A stretch of DNA of 48,214 nt from Tetragenococcus sp041859945. GTDB taxonomy: Bacteria; Bacillota; Bacilli; Lactobacillales; Enterococcaceae. The stretch spans positions 1-48,214 of the forward strand of contig JBFLGC010000018.1 in assembly GCA_041859945.1 (NCBI GenBank), given 5' to 3'. The translations under genes were made by a program, and so were the position numbers. Below are positions 23,239 to 30,792 of this stretch, one piece after another. Positions within the stretch are counted from its first letter, which is position 1; each line of letters opens with the position of its first letter. Below the pieces are notes generated by a model. It searched no databases. It saw only the letters and a program-made list of their open reading frames with translations, and was not told the origin of the DNA.

Positions 23239-25239
23239 ATGAAAAAAATGACACGTATGTTATATGGCGGTGACTATAATCCCAACCAATGGGAAAAAGA
23301 GGTTTGGCAAGAAGATATGCGGATCTTTAAAGATGCAGCAATCAATTCAGCGACGATCAATGTCTTTTCTTGGGCCAAGATCCAGCCCAGTGAAGAAGTT
23401 TACTATTTCGATGAATTAGATGAAGTGATCGACATGTTGACAAAAGAAAATTATGACATCGTTTTGGCAACCTCAACAGCTGCTTTACCTGCTTGGATGT
23501 TTAAAAAGTATCCCGAAGTTGGCCGAGTAGATTTTGGCGGGCACCAACATCGTTTTGGTCAACGCCACAATGCTTGTCCGCATAGCTTGGTTTATCAAAA
23601 ATATGCTACGCACTTGGTTGAAAAACTAGCCGAACGTTATGGCAATAATCCTAACGTTAAAATTTGGCATATCAACAATGAGTATGGCGGCGAATGTTAT
23701 TGCGAAAAATGCGAAAAGGCTTTTCGTGTCTGGCTTCAAAAGAAATATCAGACGATCGATGCTGTCAATAAAGCTTGGAATATGGAGTTTTGGGGCCATA
23801 CTGTTTACGAATGGGACGAAATCGTCGTGCCTAATGCATTAGGCGATGGCATGGATGATAGGAACTCAGCTTTTGCCGGACTTTCGATCGATTATCGTCG
23901 TTTTATGTCGGATAGTCTGTTAGAAAATTTTAAAATGGAAAAAGCGGCCATTCGTAAATATGACAAAGAAACACCAATCACGACCAATTTGATGGGCACT
24001 TTTAAAGGCTTGGATTATTTCAAATGGGCCAAAGAAATGGATATTGTTTCTTGGGACAATTATCCAAGTTATAACACGCCTTGGAGTAGGACTGCGATGA
24101 CACATGATTTGATGCGCGGCCTTAAAAATCAAAGTTTCATGTTGATGGAACAAACCCCCAGTCAACAAAACTGGCAACCGTATAATTCTTTGAAAAAACC
24201 AGGCCAAATGCGGGCGCAAAGTTTCCAAACCATTGCCCACGGTGCTGACACTATTCAATTCTTCCAATTGCGTCGTTCCATCGGTGCCTGTGAAAAATTC
24301 CATGGTGCTGTTATCGAACACGTTGGCACAGAAAACACGCGCGTTTTCCGCGAAGTGGCCCAATTAGGTCACGAAATGGAAAGCCTAGGCGATACTTTAT
24401 TAGAAGCGACCAATCCAGCTGAAGTGGCGATCATGTTTGATTGGGACAACTATTGGGCGCTAGAATATACTAGTGGCCCCAATAAAGACCTCTATTATGT
24501 CGATCAGATCCATCAATATTATCGCTATTTCTATGAACGTAATATTGCGGTCGATATGATCTCAGTTGATGCGGATCTATCAAAATATAAAGTGGTTGTA
24601 GCGCCTGTTTTGTATATGGTGAAAAAGGGAATGGCCGAAAGCATTGAAAAATTTGTTGAAAATGGCGGTCGTTTTGTCACGTCCTTCATGAGTGGGATCG
24701 TGGATCAATCGGACAATGTCCATTTAGGTGGTTACCCAGGACCACTGCGTAAAGTGACTGGGATCTGGGCCGAAGAAATCGACGCCCTAGCACCTGAGCA
24801 AAGTAACGATATCGTTCTTTCAAATGGCCATAAAGGTAAGAGCACTTTATTAAGTGATATCATCCATCTGGAGACAGCTGAAAGTTTGGGTGAATACACG
24901 AGTAATTTCTACCAAGGTCGACCAGTAGCCACTTGCAATACTTTTGGAACTGGCAAAGCTTATTATGTCGGCACACAACTCGATTCAGAAACTCTTTCTG
25001 AAATTTTAGATCAAGTATGTTATGATGGTACTGTGAAAAAAGTTACTGATGAAGACAGTTCTTTAGAAATCACGCGCCGTCAAAAAGCGGGCAAAGATTT
25101 TTATTTCATCATCAATTTCACCAAAGAAGATCAAAAACTTCCTCAATCTTTTGCTGGAACATGCGACCTTCTGAAAAATGAACCATTAACAGTTGAAACA
25201 GTCTTACATCCTTATGATGTGGTCGTAGTCACAAAATAG
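23239..25239 (+). CDS. Beta-galactosidase, glycoside hydrolase family 42
   Basis: This 666-aa GH42 enzyme starts with the family signature MLYGGDYNPNQW. The acid/base E148 lies in IWHINNEYGG and the nucleophile E304 in MLMEQTPSQQNWQP. The cysteine cluster CYCEKC, with the upstream NACPHS cysteine, would bind the structural zinc of this family. A trimerisation/Rossmann-like domain and a C-terminal beta domain follow. No signal peptide is present, so it is cytosolic. GH42 enzymes typically take galacto- or arabinogalactan-derived oligosaccharides rather than lactose. TTAGGAGG precedes the ATG. galM follows after 34 nt, so the two are an operon, probably driven by the divergent AraC protein. Confidence 0.95.
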   Translation: MKKMTRMLYGGDYNPNQWEKEVWQEDMRIFKDAAINSATINVFSWAKIQPSEEVYYFDELDEVIDMLTKENYDIVLATSTAALPAWMFKKYPEVGRVDFGGHQHRFGQRHNACPHSLVYQKYATHLVEKLAERYGNNPNVKIWHINNEYGGECYCEKCEKAFRVWLQKKYQTIDAVNKAWNMEFWGHTVYEWDEIVVPNALGDGMDDRNSAFAGLSIDYRRFMSDSLLENFKMEKAAIRKYDKETPITTNLMGTFKGLDYFKWAKEMDIVSWDNYPSYNTPWSRTAMTHDLMRGLKNQSFMLMEQTPSQQNWQPYNSLKKPGQMRAQSFQTIAHGADTIQFFQLRRSIGACEKFHGAVIEHVGTENTRVFREVAQLGHEMESLGDTLLEATNPAEVAIMFDWDNYWALEYTSGPNKDLYYVDQIHQYYRYFYERNIAVDMISVDADLSKYKVVVAPVLYMVKKGMAESIEKFVENGGRFVTSFMSGIVDQSDNVHLGGYPGPLRKVTGIWAEEIDALAPEQSNDIVLSNGHKGKSTLLSDIIHLETAESLGEYTSNFYQGRPVATCNTFGTGKAYYVGTQLDSETLSEILDQVCYDGTVKKVTDEDSSLEITRRQKAGKDFYFIINFTKEDQKLPQSFAGTCDLLKNEPLTVETVLHPYDVVVVTK

Positions 25240-25273
25240 TTTCAAGACGTTTTGACAGACAAGGAGCAGACAA

Positions 25274-26323
25274 ATGATCAAAGAAAAATTTGGAACGATG
25301 TCAGATGGTAGTGAAATTTCACGGTATACCTTTGAGAATAAAAACGGCTTAAAGTTAGTCGTCACAGACTTGGGAGCACATCTAATCAATTTATGGGTAC
25401 CCGATAAAAACGGGGACTTACAAGATGTTGTCTTGGGCTTTGCTTCTGCAGAAGAGTATAAAGATAACACCAATACCTATTTTGGAGCAATCGTTGGTCG
25501 TAATGCCAACCGGACAGCCGGTGCCCGATTTACTATCGATGGCACGACCTACCAAATGCCTAAAAATGAAGGTGAAAATAATTTACACAGTGGCCCGAAT
25601 GGTTACCAAATCCGGCTATGGGAAGTCAAAAATTTTGATGAAGCGACAAATTCTATTTCCTTTTTGTTGAATAGTCCTGACAAAGACCAAGGTTTTCCTG
25701 GCGATTTATTATTAGAAGTAACTTATACCTTAACTGATCAAGATGAAGTTGTGATCACCTATAATGGCTCATCGAATCAAAAGACAGTCTTCAACCCGAC
25801 CAATCATAGTTACTTCAATTTGAACGGACAGGCATCAGGAGATGTGTTAGGTCATACGCTTTACATGAATGCACCGGCTTATACACCTGTGATCGATAGT
25901 CACTCGATCCCAACTGGTGAGATCGCTCCGGTGGAAAATACGCCTTTTGATTTCCGTCAAGAAAAAACAGTAGGGCAAGATATCAATGTTGACTTTGACC
26001 AATTGAACTTTGCGGGCGGTTATGATCACAACTTTTGCTTTGCTGAAACTCGTGATAAAAAGGAACCAGCTGTCAAGATGACCGGTGATAAGAGCGGCAT
26101 CACCATGGAAGTGTATACTGATTTGCCTGGTGTACAAGTGTATACGGCCAACGGTGTCAAAGATGTGGCTGGTAAAGATGGCTTCTTGTATCAAAAAAAT
26201 AGTGGCATTTGTATGGAAACTCAGTATTTTCCAAATGCTATGAATGAAGCTAATTTTACCTCACCAATTTTAGAAAAAGACAAACCAATCAACACCGAAA
26301 CAAGATTTAAATTTAGTAACTAG
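25274..26323 (+). CDS. galM: Aldose 1-epimerase (galactose mutarotase)
   Basis: The 349-aa mutarotase interconverts alpha and beta anomers, preparing beta-galactose released by galactosidases for galactokinase. Family motifs: VVLGFASAEEYKDNTNTYFG, GRNANRTAGARF, LHSGPNGYQIRLW (substrate His), NPTNHSYFNLNGQ (catalytic-site His) and GICMETQYFPNAMNE with the catalytic glutamate. Length is standard. ATG 25274 follows AAGGAG. It is the second gene of the GH42 operon and is closed by a strong terminator. Galactokinase and the rest of the Leloir or tagatose route are not in the window. Confidence 0.96.
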   Translation: MIKEKFGTMSDGSEISRYTFENKNGLKLVVTDLGAHLINLWVPDKNGDLQDVVLGFASAEEYKDNTNTYFGAIVGRNANRTAGARFTIDGTTYQMPKNEGENNLHSGPNGYQIRLWEVKNFDEATNSISFLLNSPDKDQGFPGDLLLEVTYTLTDQDEVVITYNGSSNQKTVFNPTNHSYFNLNGQASGDVLGHTLYMNAPAYTPVIDSHSIPTGEIAPVENTPFDFRQEKTVGQDINVDFDQLNFAGGYDHNFCFAETRDKKEPAVKMTGDKSGITMEVYTDLPGVQVYTANGVKDVAGKDGFLYQKNSGICMETQYFPNAMNEANFTSPILEKDKPINTETRFKFSN

Positions 26324-26325
26324 AT

Positions 26326-26362
26326 AAAAAGCTGGAGACAAGATAAAGTCTCCAGCTTTTTT
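26326..26362 (+). terminator. Intrinsic terminator of the GH42-galM operon
   Basis: AAAAAGCTGGAGAC (26326-26339) pairs perfectly with GTCTCCAGCTTTTT (26348-26361), with a further T. Confidence 0.92.
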
Positions 26363-26565
26363 AGTCTTAAGTTGGGTTAAATGAAGGAAATAGGATTAAG
26401 AAGGAAAGTCTGTTAGTCAGATGTGGAGGATGAAATGGAGTCCATGCCCCCACAAGTGATCAATGTGGCGGATGAAAAAAAATCCATGCTCCACAAGCAT
26501 CTGATATATAAGAGGTGACCTACTCTGTCCTCAGAAAAATAAAGTTGAAGATAGAATAAGCTTAA

Positions 26566-26600
26566 ACAACTTCCGCCAGTAGATCACTCACGGAAGTTGT
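26566..26600 (-). terminator. Probable terminator of the winged-helix regulator gene
   Basis: ACAACTTCCG (26566-26575) and CGGAAGTTGT (26591-26600) pair over 10 bp. The T-run on the minus strand is poor, so it may be weak. Confidence 0.5.
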
Positions 26601-26610
26601 CGCTGGTCTA

Positions 26611-27504
26611 TTAGCTGTAGAAAATTTTTACTTTGATATCTTGAGCATAATTTCCAAAGGCTTTGCCAAATAAGGTACAGCCACCGACATGTTCGGCATC
26701 TTCTTTAACTTCAACACGCAGTTTCCACAAATCGACTTCGCTGCCGTTTAAATCATCGATCGTTAAATCAGACATGGGTTCACCATCCATATAGGTCCCG
26801 TGATGCATGATCCGAATCGTTTTTAATAGACCATATTGATTTTGATTATCAGGATACCAAGCGGGCGTGTATTTACCACGAATATCCGCAAAGTCACCAG
26901 GACTTGTCCAAGTTCCTAAAGTCTTATCGTTTAAAGCAAAAGTGATGTCTGAGGGCCAATTATTATTGGCAAATGGGAATTCTGAAGAGATCTCCATGGA
27001 AATTTCCATCATTTCTAGTGTTTCATCGTGATTCAGTAGATTGGTCGTTTGATATTCCACATAGCCTTCTGTAAACCACAATAACTGGGCATCCATCCGT
27101 TCTGAAGCCATGAAGAATTTAGGTTCATCGACTAAGCCAATGAAAAACTCATCCGTAGCCAGTCCACAAGTTGGTTGCACCTTATAGTCAGTGTAGTGAC
27201 CGACTGGTATCGAACTTTCTTTGGTATCAAAAGCGTTAAATATTTTTTCGGGAAAATTGATTTCAATCCGATCAACTTTTAAACTGGAAATCTTTTGTTG
27301 GCCAACTTTTTCGGTTTTGATCAGATTGGCTTTTTCTAGTTTGTTGACGTGCATGGTGATAATAGCGCTGCTAAGTCCCAAAGCCTGAGCGATTTCTTTG
27401 ATATTCATCTTATTTTTAGAAAGTAATTGAATGATTTTTATCCGCACTGGACTTGCTAAAGCTTCGTAAACAGGCAAGGCTTCTTCATTGATTTGTATTT
27501 GCAT
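26611..27504 (-). CDS. ArsR-like winged-helix regulator with a large C-terminal domain
   Basis: The 297-aa protein has a DNA-binding winged helix at residues ~8-75 (ALASPVRIKIIQLLSKNKMNIKEIAQALGLSSAIITMHVNKLEKANLI). The rest, ~200 residues, is unlike metal-sensing ArsR proteins, which end near residue 110. It is rich in aromatics (LLWFTEGYVEYQTTNLL, KYTPAWYPDNQNQYG) and beta-rich, which suits a carbohydrate-binding sensor. The gene is divergent from the GH43-led arabinan operon, so it is the obvious candidate local regulator. The ligand is unknown; arabinose or arabino-oligosaccharides would make sense. AAGGAG precedes the ATG. Possible operators are the palindromes at 27539-27556 and 27671-27696. 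Confidence 0.8.
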   Translation of the reverse strand: MQIQINEEALPVYEALASPVRIKIIQLLSKNKMNIKEIAQALGLSSAIITMHVNKLEKANLIKTEKVGQQKISSLKVDRIEINFPEKIFNAFDTKESSIPVGHYTDYKVQPTCGLATDEFFIGLVDEPKFFMASERMDAQLLWFTEGYVEYQTTNLLNHDETLEMMEISMEISSEFPFANNNWPSDITFALNDKTLGTWTSPGDFADIRGKYTPAWYPDNQNQYGLLKTIRIMHHGTYMDGEPMSDLTIDDLNGSEVDLWKLRVEVKEDAEHVGGCTLFGKAFGNYAQDIKVKIFYS

Positions 27505-27538
27505 AGGTGGCTCCTTATTGTTTATATTTACAAATAGT

Positions 27539-27556
27539 TTAACATATATATTAATT
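27539..27556. promoter_or_regulatory. 18-bp palindrome shared with the GH51 promoter region
   Basis: TTAACATATATATTAATT. Its reverse complement differs from the sequence at 44776-44793 by one base, and the flanks (ATAG on one side, TA on the other) also agree. It lies in the intergenic region of the winged-helix regulator. Candidate operator, by inference. Confidence 0.5.
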
Positions 27557-27647
27557 AATAGCTAGCTTAATCTATTTGTTTTCTTATAATTAATATAAAT
27601 ATTTATTTATAATCTGATTTTAGAAAAAATAATTAATAAAAATATTG

Positions 27648-27676
27648 TTGACAACGTTTTAATTTAATTGTATTAT
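27648..27676 (+). promoter_or_regulatory. Sigma-A promoter of the arabinan operon with a cre-like site
   Basis: A perfect -35, TTGACA (27648-27653), 17 nt, then TATTAT (27671-27676). TGACAACGTTTTAA (27649-27662) overlaps the -35 and matches the cre consensus at 12 of 14 positions. Expected leader about 40 nt. Confidence 0.75.
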
Positions 27677-27696
27677 TTATTCAAATATAAATAATA
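27671..27696. promoter_or_regulatory. Perfect 10-bp inverted repeat over the -10 (candidate operator)
   Basis: TATTATTTAT, six bases, then ATAAATAATA. It covers the -10 hexamer and the start of transcription, so a bound protein would block the promoter. The divergent winged-helix protein is the natural candidate. A related ATAAATATTTAT palindrome lies at 27595-27606. Confidence 0.6.
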
Positions 27697-27723
27697 TTTA
27701 ACTAAAATAAAAAGGGGTAAGAC

Positions 27724-28689
27724 ATGGAACAACGAAAAAATCATTATAAGAATCCGATCGTATGGGAGCGCGCGGATCCTTGGGTTTATAAGCATACAGA
27801 CGGATTTTATTATTTCACCGGATCCGTTCCTGGTTACAGAAGCATTGAATTAAGACGAGCAAAGACTTTAAATGGCTTACAAGATGGCGAAATTATGACG
27901 GTCTGGCAAGCACCCAAAACCGGTCTGATGAGTCAATTGATTTGGGCGCCAGAAATTCATTATATCCATGATAAATGGTATATCTACTTTGCGGCAAGCG
28001 ATGATGGAATCAATCGAGATTCAAAACATCATCATAGAATGTTCGTAATTGAAAACGATCACGAAAATCCGATGACTACGGATTGGGTCGAAAAAGGGCA
28101 AATCATGACTCAATTTGAAAGTTTCAGCTTAGATGCTACCGTTTTGCAACATCAGGATAAACTTTATTACATTTGGGCTCAACAAGACCCACGGATCCCG
28201 GGAAACTCGAATCTATACATTTCTGAAATGGTTGATCCTTGGAGTTTGAAAGGCAAGCAAACCTTATTAAGTATCCCTGAATACGATTGGGAAAAAATTG
28301 GCTATAAGGTCAATGAAGGTCCAGCTGCAATCGTCAGAAACGGAAAAGTTTTTGTTAGTTATTCGGCAAGTGCTACCGATGAAAATTATGCGATGGGTTT
28401 ATTGTGGGCTGACGAAGGGGCTGATTTATTGGATGGTTTTTCATGGCACAAATCAAAAGAACCTGTCTTTGTCTCGTCCGAAAAAAATCATTTGTTTGGT
28501 CCAGGACATAATTCCTTTACCAGAAATGAAGACGATATGGCAGATGTCTTGATTTATCATGCGCGGCCTAAGAAAAACGATATGAATAATCCACTAGATA
28601 ATCCGGATCGTCATGCTAATGCGCAAATCCTTACTTGGAATGAAGCAGGTTTTCCAGTATTTGGCGAACCAGGAGAATTATTTTTATAA
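27724..28689 (+). CDS. Glycoside hydrolase family 43, exo-alpha-1,5-L-arabinofuranosidase-like
   Basis: The 321-aa, single-domain five-bladed propeller enzyme has the three GH43 acidic residues. D18 is in ERADPWVYK (base), D137 in SLDATVL (pKa modulator) and E198 in KVNEGPAAI (acid). The sequence WAPEIHYIHDKWYIYFAA is the family hallmark. There is no signal peptide, so it acts inside on imported oligosaccharides. Similarity to exo-1,5-alpha-arabinofuranosidases (subfamily 26-like) is from memory, so the linkage is tentative. AAGGGG precedes ATG 27724. It is the first gene after the promoter at 27648, divergent from the winged-helix regulator. A hairpin follows before the GH2 gene. Confidence 0.9.
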   Translation: MEQRKNHYKNPIVWERADPWVYKHTDGFYYFTGSVPGYRSIELRRAKTLNGLQDGEIMTVWQAPKTGLMSQLIWAPEIHYIHDKWYIYFAASDDGINRDSKHHHRMFVIENDHENPMTTDWVEKGQIMTQFESFSLDATVLQHQDKLYYIWAQQDPRIPGNSNLYISEMVDPWSLKGKQTLLSIPEYDWEKIGYKVNEGPAAIVRNGKVFVSYSASATDENYAMGLLWADEGADLLDGFSWHKSKEPVFVSSEKNHLFGPGHNSFTRNEDDMADVLIYHARPKKNDMNNPLDNPDRHANAQILTWNEAGFPVFGEPGELFL

Positions 28690-28716
28690 AAATAATAAGA
28701 TGGACGACAACTGATT

Positions 28717-28730
28717 GGTTACCGCTATCA
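28717..28730 (+). promoter_or_regulatory. cre-like site upstream of the GH2 gene
   Basis: GGTTACCGCTATCA matches 12 of 14 positions of the cre consensus, with the CGNTNWCA half perfect. It lies about 70 nt before the candidate GH2 promoter. Confidence 0.4.
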
Positions 28731-28801
28731 AAAATGAAAGTTAGAAAATAGTGAGCGTGTTAACTGCAAAGTTGTTTTTGATAAAAGGCTTTCATAAGCT
28801 G

Positions 28802-28830
28802 TTGACACCCCTTTCATCAATTGCTAAGGT
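28802..28830 (+). promoter_or_regulatory. Candidate promoter of the GH2 gene
   Basis: A perfect -35, TTGACA (28802-28807), 17 nt, then a weak -10, TAAGGT (28825-28830). The weak -10 suggests low or activated use. It would give a leader of about 120 nt that includes the hairpin at 28911. Confidence 0.45.
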
Positions 28831-28910
28831 TACTCATAGAATGACTAAGTAAAAAAAGTCAATCAAAAAGTAAATTTTGATTTTCTTGGTTTTACTTATT
28901 GGTTAAAAAC

Positions 28911-28945
28911 AAATAGCAATCCATTATTTATAGATTGCTATTTTT
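28911..28945 (+). terminator. Terminator-like hairpin abutting the GH2 ribosome site
   Basis: AAATAGCAATC (28911-28921) pairs with GATTGCTATTT (28933-28943), followed by TT. The GH2 Shine-Dalgarno GTGGAGG begins at 28948, leaving no room for a promoter in between. Transcripts reaching GH2 must read through it. Confidence 0.75.
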
Positions 28946-28959
28946 GAGTGGAGGAAAAT

Positions 28960-30726
28960 ATGAAGACAAATTTAAAGCAAATCCGTAGAACACATCCAAG
29001 GCCTCAGTTTATAAGAAAAGACTGGGAATCATTAGACGGTGAATGGTATTTTTGTTTTGATGATGAAGACCGTGGTGTTAAAGATAATTGGTACAAAAAA
29101 TTGCCAGACGCTCACACTATTCAAGTTCCGTTTACTTATGAAACAAAATTAAGTGGAATAGGAGATCCAGATCATCATGCAATCGTTTGGTATGAAAAAA
29201 TAGTTGAAGTAACAAAAGCTGATCATACTGCGATCATTTTTGAAGGAGTCGATCATGATTGCACCGTGTGGCTAAATGGCGAAGTCGTGGGCAGTCACAG
29301 TGGAGCTTATGAACGTTTTGAATGCCAATTACCGTTATTAAAAGTGGGTAAGAATCGTATCAGTGTAAGAGTTACTGATTCAATGGATTGTGAGCAACCA
29401 CGAGGAAAACAACGTTGGAAAAAAGATAATTTCGGTTGTTGGTATGTTCAAACGACAGGTATCTGGAAGTCAGTATGGTTACAGCAGTACTTTTCCGATA
29501 CTGTGATCGAAAATGTAAAGATCACCCCAGATTTAGACCGGCACAAAGTGATTTTTGAACCTAGGTTTGATAAAGTCCCACAAAAGAATCTTTTAGAGGT
29601 CCAACTTTGGTTTGAAGGACAAGTCATCAATGAGTATCAAGGCACTATTTCTCATAACATGGTACCTATTGAAATCGATACGCGTATCCCAGAAGATGCT
29701 AGTTGGGGCACTCGCGAATGGAACCCACACGATCCAGCTTTGTATGATGTTGTTTTTAAATTGAAAAATACAACTGGGGATTTGCTAGATGAAGTTATAA
29801 GCTATTTTGGTATGCGTAAGATCGAAGTGAAAAATGGGCAGATTTTATTAAATAATCGGCAACTGTATCAACGTTTGATTTTAGACCAAGGTTACTGGCC
29901 TGATTCAGGGATCACACCACCTTCTGTAGACGCGATGGAATTAGATATCGATCGCACGAAAGAATTAGGCTACAACGGTCTTAGAAAACACCAAAAAACT
30001 GAAGACGAGCGTTTTTTATATCTCTGTGATGAAAAAGGTATGTTGGTATGGTCAGAAATGGCAAGCACGTTCAACTTTAATGATCGTGCTATCGAGCTTT
30101 TTACCGCTGAATGGAAAAAGATCGTTCTTCAAAATTATAATCATCCTGCAATTATTACTTGGGTCCCGTTCAATGAATCTTGGGGTGTCGGCAATATTTT
30201 ACACGACCGTAAGCAACAAGCCTTTACTGAAGCTATCTACTATTTGACCAAGTCTTTAGACGATACACGGCCTGTTATTACCAATGATGGTTGGGAGCAT
30301 ACGATCTCTGATATTATTACTTTGCATGATTATGAGGAGTTAGGAGCAGTATTGAAGGCACGCTACGAAAGTAAAGAGCAGCTTCTACAAGCGAATCAAC
30401 AATATAATCCTGATCGCTACATATTTGCTGAAGGATTTGAATATCAAGGGCAACCGATCCTTATCTCTGAATTTGGTGGTATTGCTTTTTCAACAACAGA
30501 TAATGATCAATGGGGATACGGACGTAAGGTGCAAGATGAAGAGCAATTTATGCAACGCTTTGCGGCAATCCATGAAGCGATTCAGAATGCTCCTTATATC
30601 GTGGGCTACTGTTACACGCAACTGACGGATGTCGAGCAAGAAGTAAATGGACTATTGGATCCGCAACGTGAATTTAAAGTAGATCAATATAAAATCCGTA
30701 AAATCAATGAAAAAAGAAGGTATTGA
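28960..30726 (+). CDS. Glycoside hydrolase family 2 exo-glycosidase (beta-galactosidase/beta-glucuronidase type)
   Basis: The 588-aa GH2 enzyme has the sugar-binding, immunoglobulin-like and TIM-barrel domains in order. Residues ~8-180 are the jelly roll (HPRPQFIRKDWESLDGEWYF, VDHDCTVWLNGEVVGSHSGAY). The barrel carries acid/base E406 in VPFNESWG and nucleophile E504 in ISEFGG. The protein is short for LacZ (~1000 aa) and near the glucuronidase-size group. There is no signal peptide. ATG 28960 is placed 6 nt after GTGGAGG; the in-frame GTG at 28948 would lie inside that site. In an arabinan/arabinogalactan locus it may remove galactose, arabinopyranose or glucuronate caps. The GH2 family does not fix the sugar, so the substrate is left open. 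Confidence 0.88.
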   Translation: MKTNLKQIRRTHPRPQFIRKDWESLDGEWYFCFDDEDRGVKDNWYKKLPDAHTIQVPFTYETKLSGIGDPDHHAIVWYEKIVEVTKADHTAIIFEGVDHDCTVWLNGEVVGSHSGAYERFECQLPLLKVGKNRISVRVTDSMDCEQPRGKQRWKKDNFGCWYVQTTGIWKSVWLQQYFSDTVIENVKITPDLDRHKVIFEPRFDKVPQKNLLEVQLWFEGQVINEYQGTISHNMVPIEIDTRIPEDASWGTREWNPHDPALYDVVFKLKNTTGDLLDEVISYFGMRKIEVKNGQILLNNRQLYQRLILDQGYWPDSGITPPSVDAMELDIDRTKELGYNGLRKHQKTEDERFLYLCDEKGMLVWSEMASTFNFNDRAIELFTAEWKKIVLQNYNHPAIITWVPFNESWGVGNILHDRKQQAFTEAIYYLTKSLDDTRPVITNDGWEHTISDIITLHDYEELGAVLKARYESKEQLLQANQQYNPDRYIFAEGFEYQGQPILISEFGGIAFSTTDNDQWGYGRKVQDEEQFMQRFAAIHEAIQNAPYIVGYCYTQLTDVEQEVNGLLDPQREFKVDQYKIRKINEKRRY

Positions 30727-30792
30727 CCATTATTTTGTAGCGCATCAAATTCTTAAAAAAATGAAGTTTCCAAAAAAGGAGGCCTAGAAATT

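Noticed and set aside
26435..26518. Short ORF (MESMPPQVINVADEKK...) behind GTGGAGGATG
   Set aside because: It has fewer than 30 codons, two competing start codons and no family features, and sits in the spacer after the galM terminator. Probably chance.
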